This document shows, piece by piece, positions 1 through 7,094 of a DNA stretch of 48,842 nucleotides. The position numbers and the translations under genes were made by a program. Position 1 is the first letter of the stretch; each line of letters starts with the position of its first letter. This DNA comes from Akkermansia sp. (GTDB taxonomy: Bacteria > Verrucomicrobiota > Verrucomicrobiia > Verrucomicrobiales > Akkermansiaceae). The stretch is from positions 1 to 48,842 of the forward strand of contig JAKSOU010000015.1 in the NCBI GenBank assembly GCA_024405435.1, given 5' to 3'. The notes beneath the pieces are model-generated. The model saw nothing but the letters and a program-made list of their open reading frames with translations. It was not told the origin of the DNA and searched no databases.

Positions 1-50
1 AATGGAGGTGGTGGGATACGCACGCCCACACCGGCACCGCTCCGCCATTG

Positions 51-110
51 AATTTACAATTGACAATTGACGATTTACAATTTGAAAATTAGGCGCGGCA
101 GAGCCGCGCG
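51..110 (+). repeat. Composite heptad/GC-hairpin element, copy A
   Basis: The 7-bp units ATTTACA, ATTGACA, ATTGACG, ATTTACA run into TTTGAAAATT. A hairpin GCGCGGC-aga-GCCGCGC follows at 93-109. The same architecture recurs through the window. Confidence 0.85.
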
Positions 111-180
111 GGGTGGTGGTGATTGGTGGCAATGGAGGTGGTGGGATACGCACGCCCACACCGGCACCGCTCCGCCATTG

Positions 181-240
181 AATTTACAATTGACAATTGA
201 CGATTTACAATTTGAAAATTAGGCGCGGCAGAGCCGCGCG
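181..240 (+). repeat. Composite heptad/GC-hairpin element, copy B
   Basis: Identical in sequence to the element at 51-110; it was carried along by the 130-bp duplication. Confidence 0.85.
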
Positions 241-339
241 GGGTGGGGTGGGGCGATTGGTGCCGATAGAGGTGGTGAGTAACGCACGCCCACACCGGTA
301 CCGCATGCAACACGCGCGGCATCAATGCCGAGCGACAGC

Positions 340-391
340 ATGAAAACGTACTTTCATGAAAATGCACGTCATCATGAAAGTATACTTTCAT
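340..391. promoter_or_regulatory. Paired palindromic sites upstream of the DUF4143 ATPase
   Basis: Two sites of the form ATGAAA-N6-TTTCAT lie at 340-357 (core ACGTAC) and 374-391. The second, ATGAAAGTATACTTTCAT, is a perfect palindrome. They are 34 bp apart start to start, with a 16-nt spacer. The second ends 7 nt before the -35 box of the ATPase promoter, which fits an operator. A matching pair lies just after the gene (1875-1931), so a recombination or end-marking role is equally possible. Confidence 0.7.
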
Positions 392-398
392 TATATGC

Positions 399-426
399 TT
401 GACAAGGGCGTGTGCGGCGGTATGAT
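399..426 (+). promoter_or_regulatory. Promoter of the DUF4143 ATPase
   Basis: TTGACA at 399-404, 16-bp spacer, TATGAT at 421-426. The start codon at 436 is 9 nt beyond, so the leader would be only 2-3 nt. The -10 box lies inside the alternative GTG-initiated frame from 412, which argues against that longer start. Confidence 0.75.
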
Positions 427-435
427 GGCGGTGAG

Positions 436-1863
436 ATGAGCCTATTCAGCGATGAACAGATACTGGAGCTGCTGAAGCGGAGCAACCCCTGGTGGCAGGG
501 GGAGCATACGCTGCGGGAGCTGCCGCCGATACACCGCGGGGCGTACCGGGAGGTGCTGGAAACCGTCACGGCGGAGGACGTGCGGCGGTTTGCGGTGCTG
601 TCGGGCGCGCGGCGCGTGGGAAAGACGACGGTTCTGCTGCAGGTGGCGCGTGCCCTGCTGGAGCGGGGCGTACCGGCGGAGAACATCCTGTACATCTCGT
701 TCGACGATCCCATCCTGAAGCTCAGCGGGTTCGCGCAGGTGCTGGAGACCTACCGCAGCTACATCCCGCACACGGGCGTGCATTATTTCCTGCTGGACGA
801 AGTGCAGTACGCGGAGGACTGGTCCCTGTGGGTGAAACGCCTGTACGACAGCGAACCCGCGCTGCGCCTGGCGGCCACGGGGTCGGCCAGCCCGAGCATC
901 GAGAAAGGGGCGTCCGACAGCGGGGTGGGGCGGTGGCGCGTGTTCCGCATGCCCACGCTCACCTTCGCGGAGTACTGCGCGGTGGCGGGCGTGGAGAACC
1001 TGCCGCAGGGCGTGCCGGCCCTGGAGGAGCTACCCGCCATGGACCGCGGTGCGTTCGGCATGCTCATGATGCGCCTTTCTTTCCTAGAGGCCTACTGGAA
1101 CCGCTATCTGGTGCAGGGCGGCTTCCCGGAGCTCGTGCACCTGCACACCGCGCGCGCCCAGCAGCTGCTGCGCGAGGATGTGGTGGACAAGGTGCTCAAG
1201 CGCGACGTGCCTGCCCTGTTCGATGTCCGCAACTCCGTCTTCCTGGAGAAAATCTACCTCTACCTCTGTCTCAAGAGCGGCAACATCATCAACTACGCGG
1301 AGATGAGCAAGGCGCTGGGCGTCACCAAGCCCACCCTTTCCCGCTATATCGACTACCTGCGGGACGCCAACCTCATCTACATCAGCCACTCCGTGCTCGC
1401 CACGGGCAAGAAGGGGCTTTCCGCCCAACCGAAAATCTACATAGCCGACGCCGCGCTGCGCAACGCCAGCCTGGCCCTGCCCAACCCGTTCTCCGACAGC
1501 GCGGACCTGGGCATGGTGGTGGAAACCGCCGTCTACAAGCACTTCCAGAACGCCTACGCCCGCTCCGCCAAGGTGGGCTACCTCCGAACACCCGGCAAGG
1601 GCAAGGAGGTGGATGTGGCCGTGGACTTCTTCCCGCACGACAAATTCATCCTCTGCGAGGCCAAGTACCGCAACGATGCCGAACTGGCTCCCAACGACGC
1701 CCTCCCCACCCTCTGCCGGGAAGGCAGGGCCGCCGCCGCGTTCGTGGCCACCAAATCCGCCAATGATTTCACCATTATGCAACCTTTCGCCGATAGCGGC
1801 ACACCTATCGTCAAAATCCCCGCCTTCGCCCTGTGCTACTTGCTAAACGCTCGTTATCAATAG
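436..1863 (+). CDS. AAA-family ATPase with C-terminal DUF4143 (nuclease-like) domain
   Basis: This 475-aa protein has a P-loop ATPase domain with Walker A GARRVGKTT near residues 56-65 and Walker B YFLLDEVQ near 116. A winged-helix-like middle (EMSKALGVTKPTLSRYIDYL) follows. The C-terminal DUF4143 region carries KEVDVAVDFFPHDKFILCEAKYR, a D-x(n)-E-x-K pattern of PD-(D/E)XK folds. Members of this family are widespread in gut bacteria and archaea, often in several copies, and their role is not established. The ATG at 436 is preferred to a GTG at 412 because of promoter position. The gene stands alone and is bracketed by near-identical 52-bp palindrome pairs, suggesting self-regulation or a mobile cassette (inference). 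No toxin or partner gene is adjacent. Confidence 0.9.
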   Translation: MSLFSDEQILELLKRSNPWWQGEHTLRELPPIHRGAYREVLETVTAEDVRRFAVLSGARRVGKTTVLLQVARALLERGVPAENILYISFDDPILKLSGFAQVLETYRSYIPHTGVHYFLLDEVQYAEDWSLWVKRLYDSEPALRLAATGSASPSIEKGASDSGVGRWRVFRMPTLTFAEYCAVAGVENLPQGVPALEELPAMDRGAFGMLMMRLSFLEAYWNRYLVQGGFPELVHLHTARAQQLLREDVVDKVLKRDVPALFDVRNSVFLEKIYLYLCLKSGNIINYAEMSKALGVTKPTLSRYIDYLRDANLIYISHSVLATGKKGLSAQPKIYIADAALRNASLALPNPFSDSADLGMVVETAVYKHFQNAYARSAKVGYLRTPGKGKEVDVAVDFFPHDKFILCEAKYRNDAELAPNDALPTLCREGRAAAAFVATKSANDFTIMQPFADSGTPIVKIPAFALCYLLNARYQ

Positions 1864-1874
1864 ACAACGACAAC

Positions 1875-1931
1875 ATGAAAACATACTTTCATGATAAGGT
1901 ACGATAACATGAAAGTATACTTTCATGTTAT
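1875..1931. repeat. Paired palindromic sites downstream of the DUF4143 ATPase
   Basis: ATGAAA-N6-TTTCAT sites lie at 1875-1892 (core ACATAC) and 1909-1926 (core GTATAC), again 34 bp apart. The second extends to a perfect 28-bp palindrome, 1904-1931. Over 52 bp this block matches the upstream block (340-391) at 46 positions, including 11 of the 16 spacer bases. There is no T-run, so it does not look like a simple terminator. Confidence 0.8.
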
Positions 1932-1969
1932 GATAAACGACTGACTGTCAATAGACCCCGAATCCGCCT

Positions 1970-2060
1970 CGCCGTTCGGCGGGATTGCCTCACGGCGGTT
2001 CGCCCTACGGGCAGAAGCTCCGCTTCTGGCCAACCCGCCTTACCGCGCCGTAAACGGCGC
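1970..2060. repeat. Cluster of short GC hairpins 3' of sufD
   Basis: Successive inverted repeats are CGCCG-tt-CGGCG-like at 1970-1981, GCCC-tac-GGGC at 2002-2012, AGAAGC-tcc-GCTTCT at 2013-2027 and GCGCCG-taaa-CGGCGC at 2045-2060. No gene is seen between the ATPase and sufD. The hairpins lie beside a heptad remnant at 2086-2100, so this may be an expanded form of the composite element. Confidence 0.7.
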
Positions 2061-2085
2061 GCCCTGTACGGGGCCGTCGGCGGTC

Positions 2086-2100
2086 TTGTCAATTGTAAAT
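2086..2100 (-). repeat. Heptad remnant at the end of sufD
   Basis: TTGTCAATTGTAAAT is the reverse complement of the ATTTACA/ATTGACA unit pair. It sits 9 nt beyond the sufD stop, with GC hairpins on its far side, matching the layout of the complete elements. Confidence 0.6.
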
Positions 2101-2109
2101 CCCGCGGCG

Positions 2110-3114
2110 CTACTCCGCTTGGAAGCGGGTGTGGACGTCGTTGAGGAAGCCTTCCGCCACGAGGAGCTGGGCCTGGTGGCGGGGGATTCCGCGGGAGAGG
2201 AGGTAGAAGAGCTGCTCCGCGTCCATGGGTGCGGAGGCGCTGCCGTGGGAGCAGCGCACGCGGTCCGCCAGGATTTCCAGGCCCGGCAGGGAATGCATGG
2301 TGGCGTTTTCGGAGAGCAGCATGTTGCGGTTGCTCTGGTAGGCGTCGGTGTCGTGCGCGCCGGGGGCCACGTAGATGTTGCCGGCGAACACCGCGGTGGC
2401 GCGGCCATCCAGCACGTTCTTGTAGAGCAGGTTGCTGGCGCATCCGCGGTTGGAATGCAGCTGGCGGGTGTGCTGGTCCAGCATCTGGCTGTCCTCCAGC
2501 CTGTTGGCAGAAAAGAGCTGGATATCGGCGGCGTTGCCGAGGGCCTCCGCGGTGGTTTCCTCGCGCGCCCATTCATGGTTGGCATGGGTGGTGAGATGGC
2601 GCACGCATGCGCCGCGCGCGGTGATGTCCGTGATGTTCAGCACGCGCGAGGTTCCGCAGCCTTCCTCCTGCAATTCCACAGAAATCTGCGCGCCTTCCTC
2701 CGCCACAATGCGGCGCGCGCAGACCATGGCGCTGTGTTCGCCTCGGCAAATGTGGCGCTCGATGATGTGCGCATGCACCCCTGCCCTGGCCACGATGTAC
2801 ACGGCGGGCGTGTACACGCCGTCCGTCTCGCAGGTGATGGTGATGGGCTCCGCGTAGTCGTGCTGCAAATACAGCCCCACGCCCTCCGCGGCCTGGTGCA
2901 GCGCCAGCAGGGCGTCCGACCCGATGCTGCGGACGCCGTGCACACTCCATCCGCCGGGCGCGTCGTCCGCGCCCTCCACGGTGATGGTTCCGCGGCGCGT
3001 GCAGCCCCGCATCATCTGCGCCAGCGCGGCGGCATGCTTGTGCGGCGCGCCGAATCGCCAGTCCTCGCAGAGGCGGTCGGGGAGTTGCGGGGTGCTGTGG
3101 TGCGCGGCGTGCAT
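2110..3114 (-). CDS. sufD: Fe-S cluster assembly scaffold subunit SufD
   Basis: This 334-aa protein is the SufD partner of the SufBC2D scaffold that builds Fe-S clusters in the cytoplasm. The C-terminal core is clear: a CSHGSASAPMD segment (family pattern CSHGAT), then LFYLLSRGIP and an AEGFLNDV helix, as in SufB/SufD proteins. The N-terminus is short for the family. The ATG lies one base after the sufB stop, so translation is probably coupled. It is the last gene of the fur-like/sufC/sufB/sufD operon. No cysteine desulfurase (sufS) or sufU/sufE follows; next come hairpins and the unrelated ATPase. Confidence 0.93.
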   Translation of the reverse strand: MHAAHHSTPQLPDRLCEDWRFGAPHKHAAALAQMMRGCTRRGTITVEGADDAPGGWSVHGVRSIGSDALLALHQAAEGVGLYLQHDYAEPITITCETDGVYTPAVYIVARAGVHAHIIERHICRGEHSAMVCARRIVAEEGAQISVELQEEGCGTSRVLNITDITARGACVRHLTTHANHEWAREETTAEALGNAADIQLFSANRLEDSQMLDQHTRQLHSNRGCASNLLYKNVLDGRATAVFAGNIYVAPGAHDTDAYQSNRNMLLSENATMHSLPGLEILADRVRCSHGSASAPMDAEQLFYLLSRGIPRHQAQLLVAEGFLNDVHTRFQAE

Positions 3115-3115
3115 G

Positions 3116-4516
3116 CTATCCGATGGAATCCTCCATTTCGAGGTCGATAAGGCGGCGGAGCTCCACGGAATACTCCATGGGGAACTCGTTGACGAGGTCG
3201 TTGATGAAGCCGTTGACGGCGAGGCTCATGGCCTGGGCGCGCGTGAGGCCGCGCTGCTGCATGTAGAAGAGCATCTCCTCGTCCACCTGGGAGACGGAGG
3301 CCTCGTGCTGCACGGCGGAGGCGTTGCCGTTCACGGTGATGGCGGGGTAGGTGTCCGTGCGGCTGTCGGCGTTGATGAGCAGGGCGTCGCACTCCGTGTT
3401 GTTGCGGCATCCGGGCGTGCCCTTCAGCACGTTCACCTCGCCGCGGTAGCTGGCGCGGCCCTTGCCGATGGAGATGGACTTGGCGACGATGTTGGAGGTG
3501 GTCTCCGGGGCGGCGTGGATCATGCGCGCGCCGGTGTCCTGGTCCTGGCCGTCGCGCGCCAGGGAGATGCTGACCACCTCGCCGCGCGCGCGGCGCCCCT
3601 GCAGCACCACGGCGGGGTACTTCATGGTGAGTTTGGAGCCCAGGTTGCAGTCGATCCAGCGGATTTCCGCGTCCTCCATGGCGAGGCCGCGCTGGATGAC
3701 GAGGTTGTAGACGTTGGTGGCCCAGTTCTGGACGGTGACGTACTGGATCTTGGCACCCTTGAGGGCCACGAGCTCCACCACGCCGGAATGCAGGGTGGCG
3801 GAATCGAATTTGGGAGCGGTGCAGCCCTCCATGTACATAAGCTCCGCGCCTTCGTCCGCGATGATGAGCGTGCGCTCGAACTGGCCCATGCTTTCCGAGT
3901 TGATGCGGAAGTACGCCTGCAGGGGCTGCTTGAGCTTCACGCCCTTGGGCACGTAGATGAACGAGCCGCCGGAGAACGCCGCGTGGTTGAGCGCGGAGAA
4001 CTTGTTGTCGCCCACGGGGATGACCTTGCCGAACCACGGGCGGAACACGTCCTCGTGCTCCTTGAGGCCCTCCGTGGAGTTGACGAAGATGACGCCCTGC
4101 TTGGAGAGCTCCTCGCGCATGTTGTTGTACGCGGTTTCGGAGTCGTACTGGGCGTCCACGCCGGCGAGGAAGGCGCGCTCCTGCTCCGGCACGCCGAGGC
4201 GCTCGAAGGTGCGCTTCACGTCGTCGGGCACGTCGTCCCAGCTCTTGCGTGGCGGCACGCCGTGGGAGAGGTAGTAGCGGATGTTGTCGAAATCCACATC
4301 CCGAATGCCCTCCGGCGCCCAGTGGTACGGCATCGGCAGCTCATGGAACTTTTTCAGCGCGTCCTTGCGGAACCGGCGCAGCCAGTCCGGCTCGCCCTTG
4401 GCGTCGCAGATGTAGTCGATGGTCTCTTCCGTGAGCCCGTAGCCCGCGTCGAACTTGTGGTTCTCCGGGTAGGAGAACTCGCCGCGCGTGTCCGGCTGGA
4501 AGGGTACGTCCGCCAT
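3116..4516 (-). CDS. sufB: Fe-S cluster assembly protein SufB
   Basis: This 466-aa protein has the usual SufB length. Landmarks are [20 protein letters not shown] near the N-terminus, [14 protein letters not shown], the [10 protein letters not shown] segment containing the conserved cysteine, and the C-terminal [18 protein letters not shown]. It is the core scaffold of the SufBCD complex, on which clusters form with sulfur delivered by SufS. The start ATG overlaps the sufC stop by one base, and the stop is one base before sufD. Both junctions predict translational coupling and balanced subunit production. Confidence 0.97.
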   Translation of the reverse strand: MADVPFQPDTRGEFSYPENHKFDAGYGLTEETIDYICDAKGEPDWLRRFRKDALKKFHELPMPYHWAPEGIRDVDFDNIRYYLSHGVPPRKSWDDVPDDVKRTFERLGVPEQERAFLAGVDAQYDSETAYNNMREELSKQGVIFVNSTEGLKEHEDVFRPWFGKVIPVGDNKFSALNHAAFSGGSFIYVPKGVKLKQPLQAYFRINSESMGQFERTLIIADEGAELMYMEGCTAPKFDSATLHSGVVELVALKGAKIQYVTVQNWATNVYNLVIQRGLAMEDAEIRWIDCNLGSKLTMKYPAVVLQGRRARGEVVSISLARDGQDQDTGARMIHAAPETTSNIVAKSISIGKGRASYRGEVNVLKGTPGCRNNTECDALLINADSRTDTYPAITVNGNASAVQHEASVSQVDEEMLFYMQQRGLTRAQAMSLAVNGFINDLVNEFPMEYSVELRRLIDLEMEDSIG

Positions 4517-5256
4517 CAGTCTTTCAGGAAGTCGAATCCCTCTTGCTCGATGCGCTCCACCAGCTCGAACCCGCCCGTGCGCACGATGCGCCCTTGATAG
4601 AGCACATGCACCACGTCAGGCCGGATGTAGTCCAGCAGCCGCTTGTAGTGCGTGATGACCATGAAGCTGCGGAACGGCGCGCGCATGGCGTTCACGCCGT
4701 CGGACACGATGCGCAGCGCGTCCACGTCCAGCCCGCTGTCCGTCTCGTCCAGGATGGCGTAGCTGGGCTGGAGCATGAGCATCTGCAGGATGTCGTTGCG
4801 CTTCTTCTCGCCGCCGGAGAAGCCCTCGTTGACGGCGCGGGCGGTGAACTTGGCATCCATGCCGAGCTGCTTCATCTTGGCGCGCAGCTCCTTGTAGAAG
4901 GCCACGGCGTCCACGGTCTCGCCCTGCGGCAGGCGCGCCTGCAAGGCGGCGCGCAGGAAGTTGGCGTTGGTGACGCCCGGCACCTCCACGGGGTACTGGA
5001 ACGCCAGGAAAAGGCCGGCGCGGCTGCGCTCGTCCACGCTCATGGAGAGCAGGTCCTGCCCGTCCAGCTCCGCGGTGCCGCCCGTCACCTCGTAGTCCGG
5101 GTGCCCGCAGAGCACCTTGGAGAGGGTGGACTTGCCGGAGCCGTTGGGGCCCATGACGGCGTGCACCCGGCCCTTGGGGATTTCCAGGGAGATGCCCTTG
5201 AGGATGTCCGCGCCGTCCTTCACGCGGGCGCAGAGGTCTTTGATGACAAGGCTCAT
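4516..5256 (-). CDS. sufC: Fe-S cluster assembly ATPase SufC
   Basis: This 246-aa ABC-type ATPase powers the SufBCD scaffold. Walker A is GPNGSGKST, the signature region is [15 protein letters not shown], and Walker B is [16 protein letters not shown], all in the SufC-specific form. The start is the ATG at 5256 ([12 protein letters not shown]), which overlaps the stop of the Fur-like gene in an ATGA junction. A longer in-frame extension upstream runs through the regulator gene in another frame and is not credible. It is the second gene of the suf operon. Confidence 0.97.
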   Translation of the reverse strand: MSLVIKDLCARVKDGADILKGISLEIPKGRVHAVMGPNGSGKSTLSKVLCGHPDYEVTGGTAELDGQDLLSMSVDERSRAGLFLAFQYPVEVPGVTNANFLRAALQARLPQGETVDAVAFYKELRAKMKQLGMDAKFTARAVNEGFSGGEKKRNDILQMLMLQPSYAILDETDSGLDVDALRIVSDGVNAMRAPFRSFMVITHYKRLLDYIRPDVVHVLYQGRIVRTGGFELVERIEQEGFDFLKD

Positions 5257-5693
5257 GGCTTCTTGTTCGGGATGGTGCCGTGCAGGCAGGCCTCCATGCG
5301 CTCCACGCGCACGCCCGCCGGCAGGTCGAACACGTCCTCCACGCACACACCCGGCTTCAGGTGCACGTCCAGCACGCGGTCGCTGGCCTCGTCCAGCAGG
5401 TGCACGTGCTCCACCAGGTTGGGGCAGAAGCGGGAGGCTCCGTTGTCGAAGTTGAGCTGGTTGACGATGCGCTTTCCGGCGAGGGCCTCCAGGCAGTTGT
5501 AGACGGTGGCCAGGGAGATGCCGGGCATGATCCTGAGCACGCGCTTGTAGATGAGGGCGGCGTTCGGGTGGTCCGTGGAGTGCAGGACGGTATCCAGCAC
5601 GGCGCGGCGCTGCCGCGTGTGGCGGAGCCCTGCCTTGCGGAGCAGCTCGGCGGCGCTGTCCTTTTCCGGTTTCTCTCGAGTGGCGGTGACCAT
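5253..5693 (-). CDS. Fur-family transcriptional regulator heading the suf operon
   Basis: The 146-aa protein has the Fur winged helix ([40 protein letters not shown]). In the dimerisation half, the usual CxxC zinc motif after the H-x-H segment is replaced: [16 protein letters not shown] has LDEA where Fur and PerR have a C-x-x-C. Structural zinc is therefore probably lost, while the HVH metal site could remain. As first gene of the operon, with an ATGA overlap into sufC, it most likely controls suf in response to iron, peroxide or cluster status (inference). The ATG at 5693 is chosen because the alternative at 5711 lies inside the -10 box. Confidence 0.9.
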   Translation of the reverse strand: MVTATREKPEKDSAAELLRKAGLRHTRQRRAVLDTVLHSTDHPNAALIYKRVLRIMPGISLATVYNCLEALAGKRIVNQLNFDNGASRFCPNLVEHVHLLDEASDRVLDVHLKPGVCVEDVFDLPAGVRVERMEACLHGTIPNKKP

Positions 5694-5709
5694 GGTGTGG
5701 GAGAGCCGC

Positions 5710-5738
5710 ATTATACACGCGGGGGCGGGCGTGTTCAA
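5710..5738 (-). promoter_or_regulatory. Promoter of the fur-like/suf operon
   Basis: On the minus strand, TTGAAC (5733-5738), 17-bp spacer, TATAAT (5710-5715). Initiation about 7 nt later leaves a leader of roughly 9 nt before the ATG at 5693. No classic Fur box was recognised. Confidence 0.75.
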
Positions 5739-5775
5739 GCCCAACGCGCGGCATGCCCGGCGGATTGTTTTCTCC

Positions 5776-5806
5776 TTGAAATCCGGCGGGGCGTGTGCCA
5801 TACTGT
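5776..5806 (+). promoter_or_regulatory. Probable argJ promoter
   Basis: TTGAAA at 5776-5781 and TACTGT at 5801-5806, with a long 19-bp spacer; CATACT two bases earlier would give 17 bp. It is divergent from the suf promoter. Confidence 0.45.
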
Positions 5807-5828
5807 AGGGCGTTCCCAAACTAGCATC

Positions 5829-7085
5829 ATGGCAGAACAGGAGATGAAGAGCGTGAAGGGCGGCGTGACGGCCGCGAAGGGGTTTGCGGCGAACGCCATC
5901 AGCTGCGGTATCAAGAAGCCCACGGCCACGCGCCTGGATTTGGCGCTGGTGTATTCCGAGCTTCCCGCCACATCCGCCGGCACGTTCACCACCAACCGCG
6001 TGCGCGCCGCCTGCGTGCGCGTGAGCCAGGCCCATCTGAAGCGCGGCGATATCCGCGCCGTGGTGGCCAACAGCGGCAACGCCAACGCATGCACCGGCGC
6101 CGCCGGCGTGGCCGTGGCACGCAAGGAGTGCGCCGTGGTGGCAAAACAGCTTGGCCTGCAGCCGCGCGAGGTGGCGGTGTGCTCCACGGGTGTCATCGGC
6201 CTGCCGATGCCCATGATGCGCATCGAGCCGCGCCTGCCGGAGCTCTGCGCCGGGCTTTCCCGCAAGAAGGGGCACGATGTGGCCTCCGCCATCATCACCA
6301 GCGACACGCGCGAGAAGGAGGTGGCGGTGGAAATCACCGTGAACGGCAAGCCGGTGCGCATCGGCTCCTGCTGCAAGGGCGCCGGCATGATCTCCCCGTG
6401 CATGGCCACCATGATCTGCCTCATCACCACGGATGCCGCCGTGACCCGCGAGCATCTGGACGCCACCGTGCACGAGGGCGTGGAGCATTCCTTCAACCGC
6501 ATCACCATTGACGGCGACATGAGCACGAACGACACCTGCCTGGTGATGGCCAACGGCGCCTCCGGCGTGAAGCTGGCCCCCGGCCGCCCAGGATGGAAGA
6601 AGTTCACCGCCGCCCTCCACCACGTCATGATGGAGCAGGCCAAGCACATCGTGCAGGACGGCGAGCGCGTCACCAAATTCGTCACCGTCCGCGTGAAGGG
6701 CGCGCCCACCCCGCAGGAGGCCAAGCGCGTGGCGGAGGGCGTGGCCAAGTCCTCGCTCGTCAAATCCTCGTGGAACGGCGGCGACCCCAACTGGGGGCGC
6801 ATCATCCACGCCGTGGGGTACTCCGGCACACGCGTGAGGGAGGAGAAGGTGGATATCGACATAGCGGGGCTGCCGGCCTGCCGCGGCGGCATGCAGACCA
6901 CCACCAAGAGCGACGACCTGCGCGACCGCGTGCAGGCGCGCGAGTTCGAGGTGCTCATCAACCTGAACCTGGGCAAGGAGGAATATGTGGTGTACACCAC
7001 GGACCTCTCCCCGGAATACGTGGATTTCAACCGCTCCGAATACGCCTACTGGAACCAGGCCAAACAAGACGGCCTAACCCATTGA
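5829..7085 (+). CDS. argJ: Bifunctional glutamate N-acetyltransferase / amino-acid acetyltransferase ArgJ
   Basis: This 418-aa protein moves the acetyl group from N-acetylornithine to glutamate, recycling acetyl in arginine synthesis. The family's self-cleaving site is visible: KGAGMISPCMATM, where the Thr near residue 194 becomes the N-terminal nucleophile of the beta chain. DGDMSTNDT (usually DGDTSTNDT) and NSGNANACTG are also diagnostic, and GDPNWGRIIHAVGYSG lies near the C-terminus. The ATG at 5829 (MAEQEMKSVKGGVTAAKGF) gives normal family length. A secreted metallopeptidase gene starts 9 bp after the stop and probably shares the transcript. No other arg genes are nearby. Confidence 0.96.
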   Translation: MAEQEMKSVKGGVTAAKGFAANAISCGIKKPTATRLDLALVYSELPATSAGTFTTNRVRAACVRVSQAHLKRGDIRAVVANSGNANACTGAAGVAVARKECAVVAKQLGLQPREVAVCSTGVIGLPMPMMRIEPRLPELCAGLSRKKGHDVASAIITSDTREKEVAVEITVNGKPVRIGSCCKGAGMISPCMATMICLITTDAAVTREHLDATVHEGVEHSFNRITIDGDMSTNDTCLVMANGASGVKLAPGRPGWKKFTAALHHVMMEQAKHIVQDGERVTKFVTVRVKGAPTPQEAKRVAEGVAKSSLVKSSWNGGDPNWGRIIHAVGYSGTRVREEKVDIDIAGLPACRGGMQTTTKSDDLRDRVQAREFEVLINLNLGKEEYVVYTTDLSPEYVDFNRSEYAYWNQAKQDGLTH

Positions 7086-7094
7086 CACCATCTT

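Larger units (their letters stand above)
1..304. repeat. 130-bp tandem duplication (two full copies plus a partial third)
   Basis: Bases 1-130 recur almost exactly from 131, and a decayed third start is visible at about 263-304 (the CACGCCCACACCGGTACCGC stretch). Each full unit contains one heptad/GC-hairpin element (51-110 and 181-240). No credible gene lies in 1-411; the open frames here are short and repeat-derived. The array may continue left of the window. Confidence 0.9.

Noticed and set aside
340..391. Mini-CRISPR reading of the palindrome pairs
   Set aside because: Only two 18-bp repeats per side with similar, not unique, 16-bp spacers; no cas genes.
412..435. GTG start for the DUF4143 ATPase
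   Set aside because: The region contains the -10 box, so it cannot be in the mRNA from that promoter.
2924..4597. Long open frame opposite sufB/sufD
   Set aside because: It is a mirror of the GC-rich coding frame, His/Val/Ala/Gly-rich, without domains; sufB and sufD explain the sequence.
5254..5754. N-terminal extension of sufC
   Set aside because: It would run through the Fur-like gene in another frame; the ATG at 5256 gives normal SufC length and an ATGA overlap.
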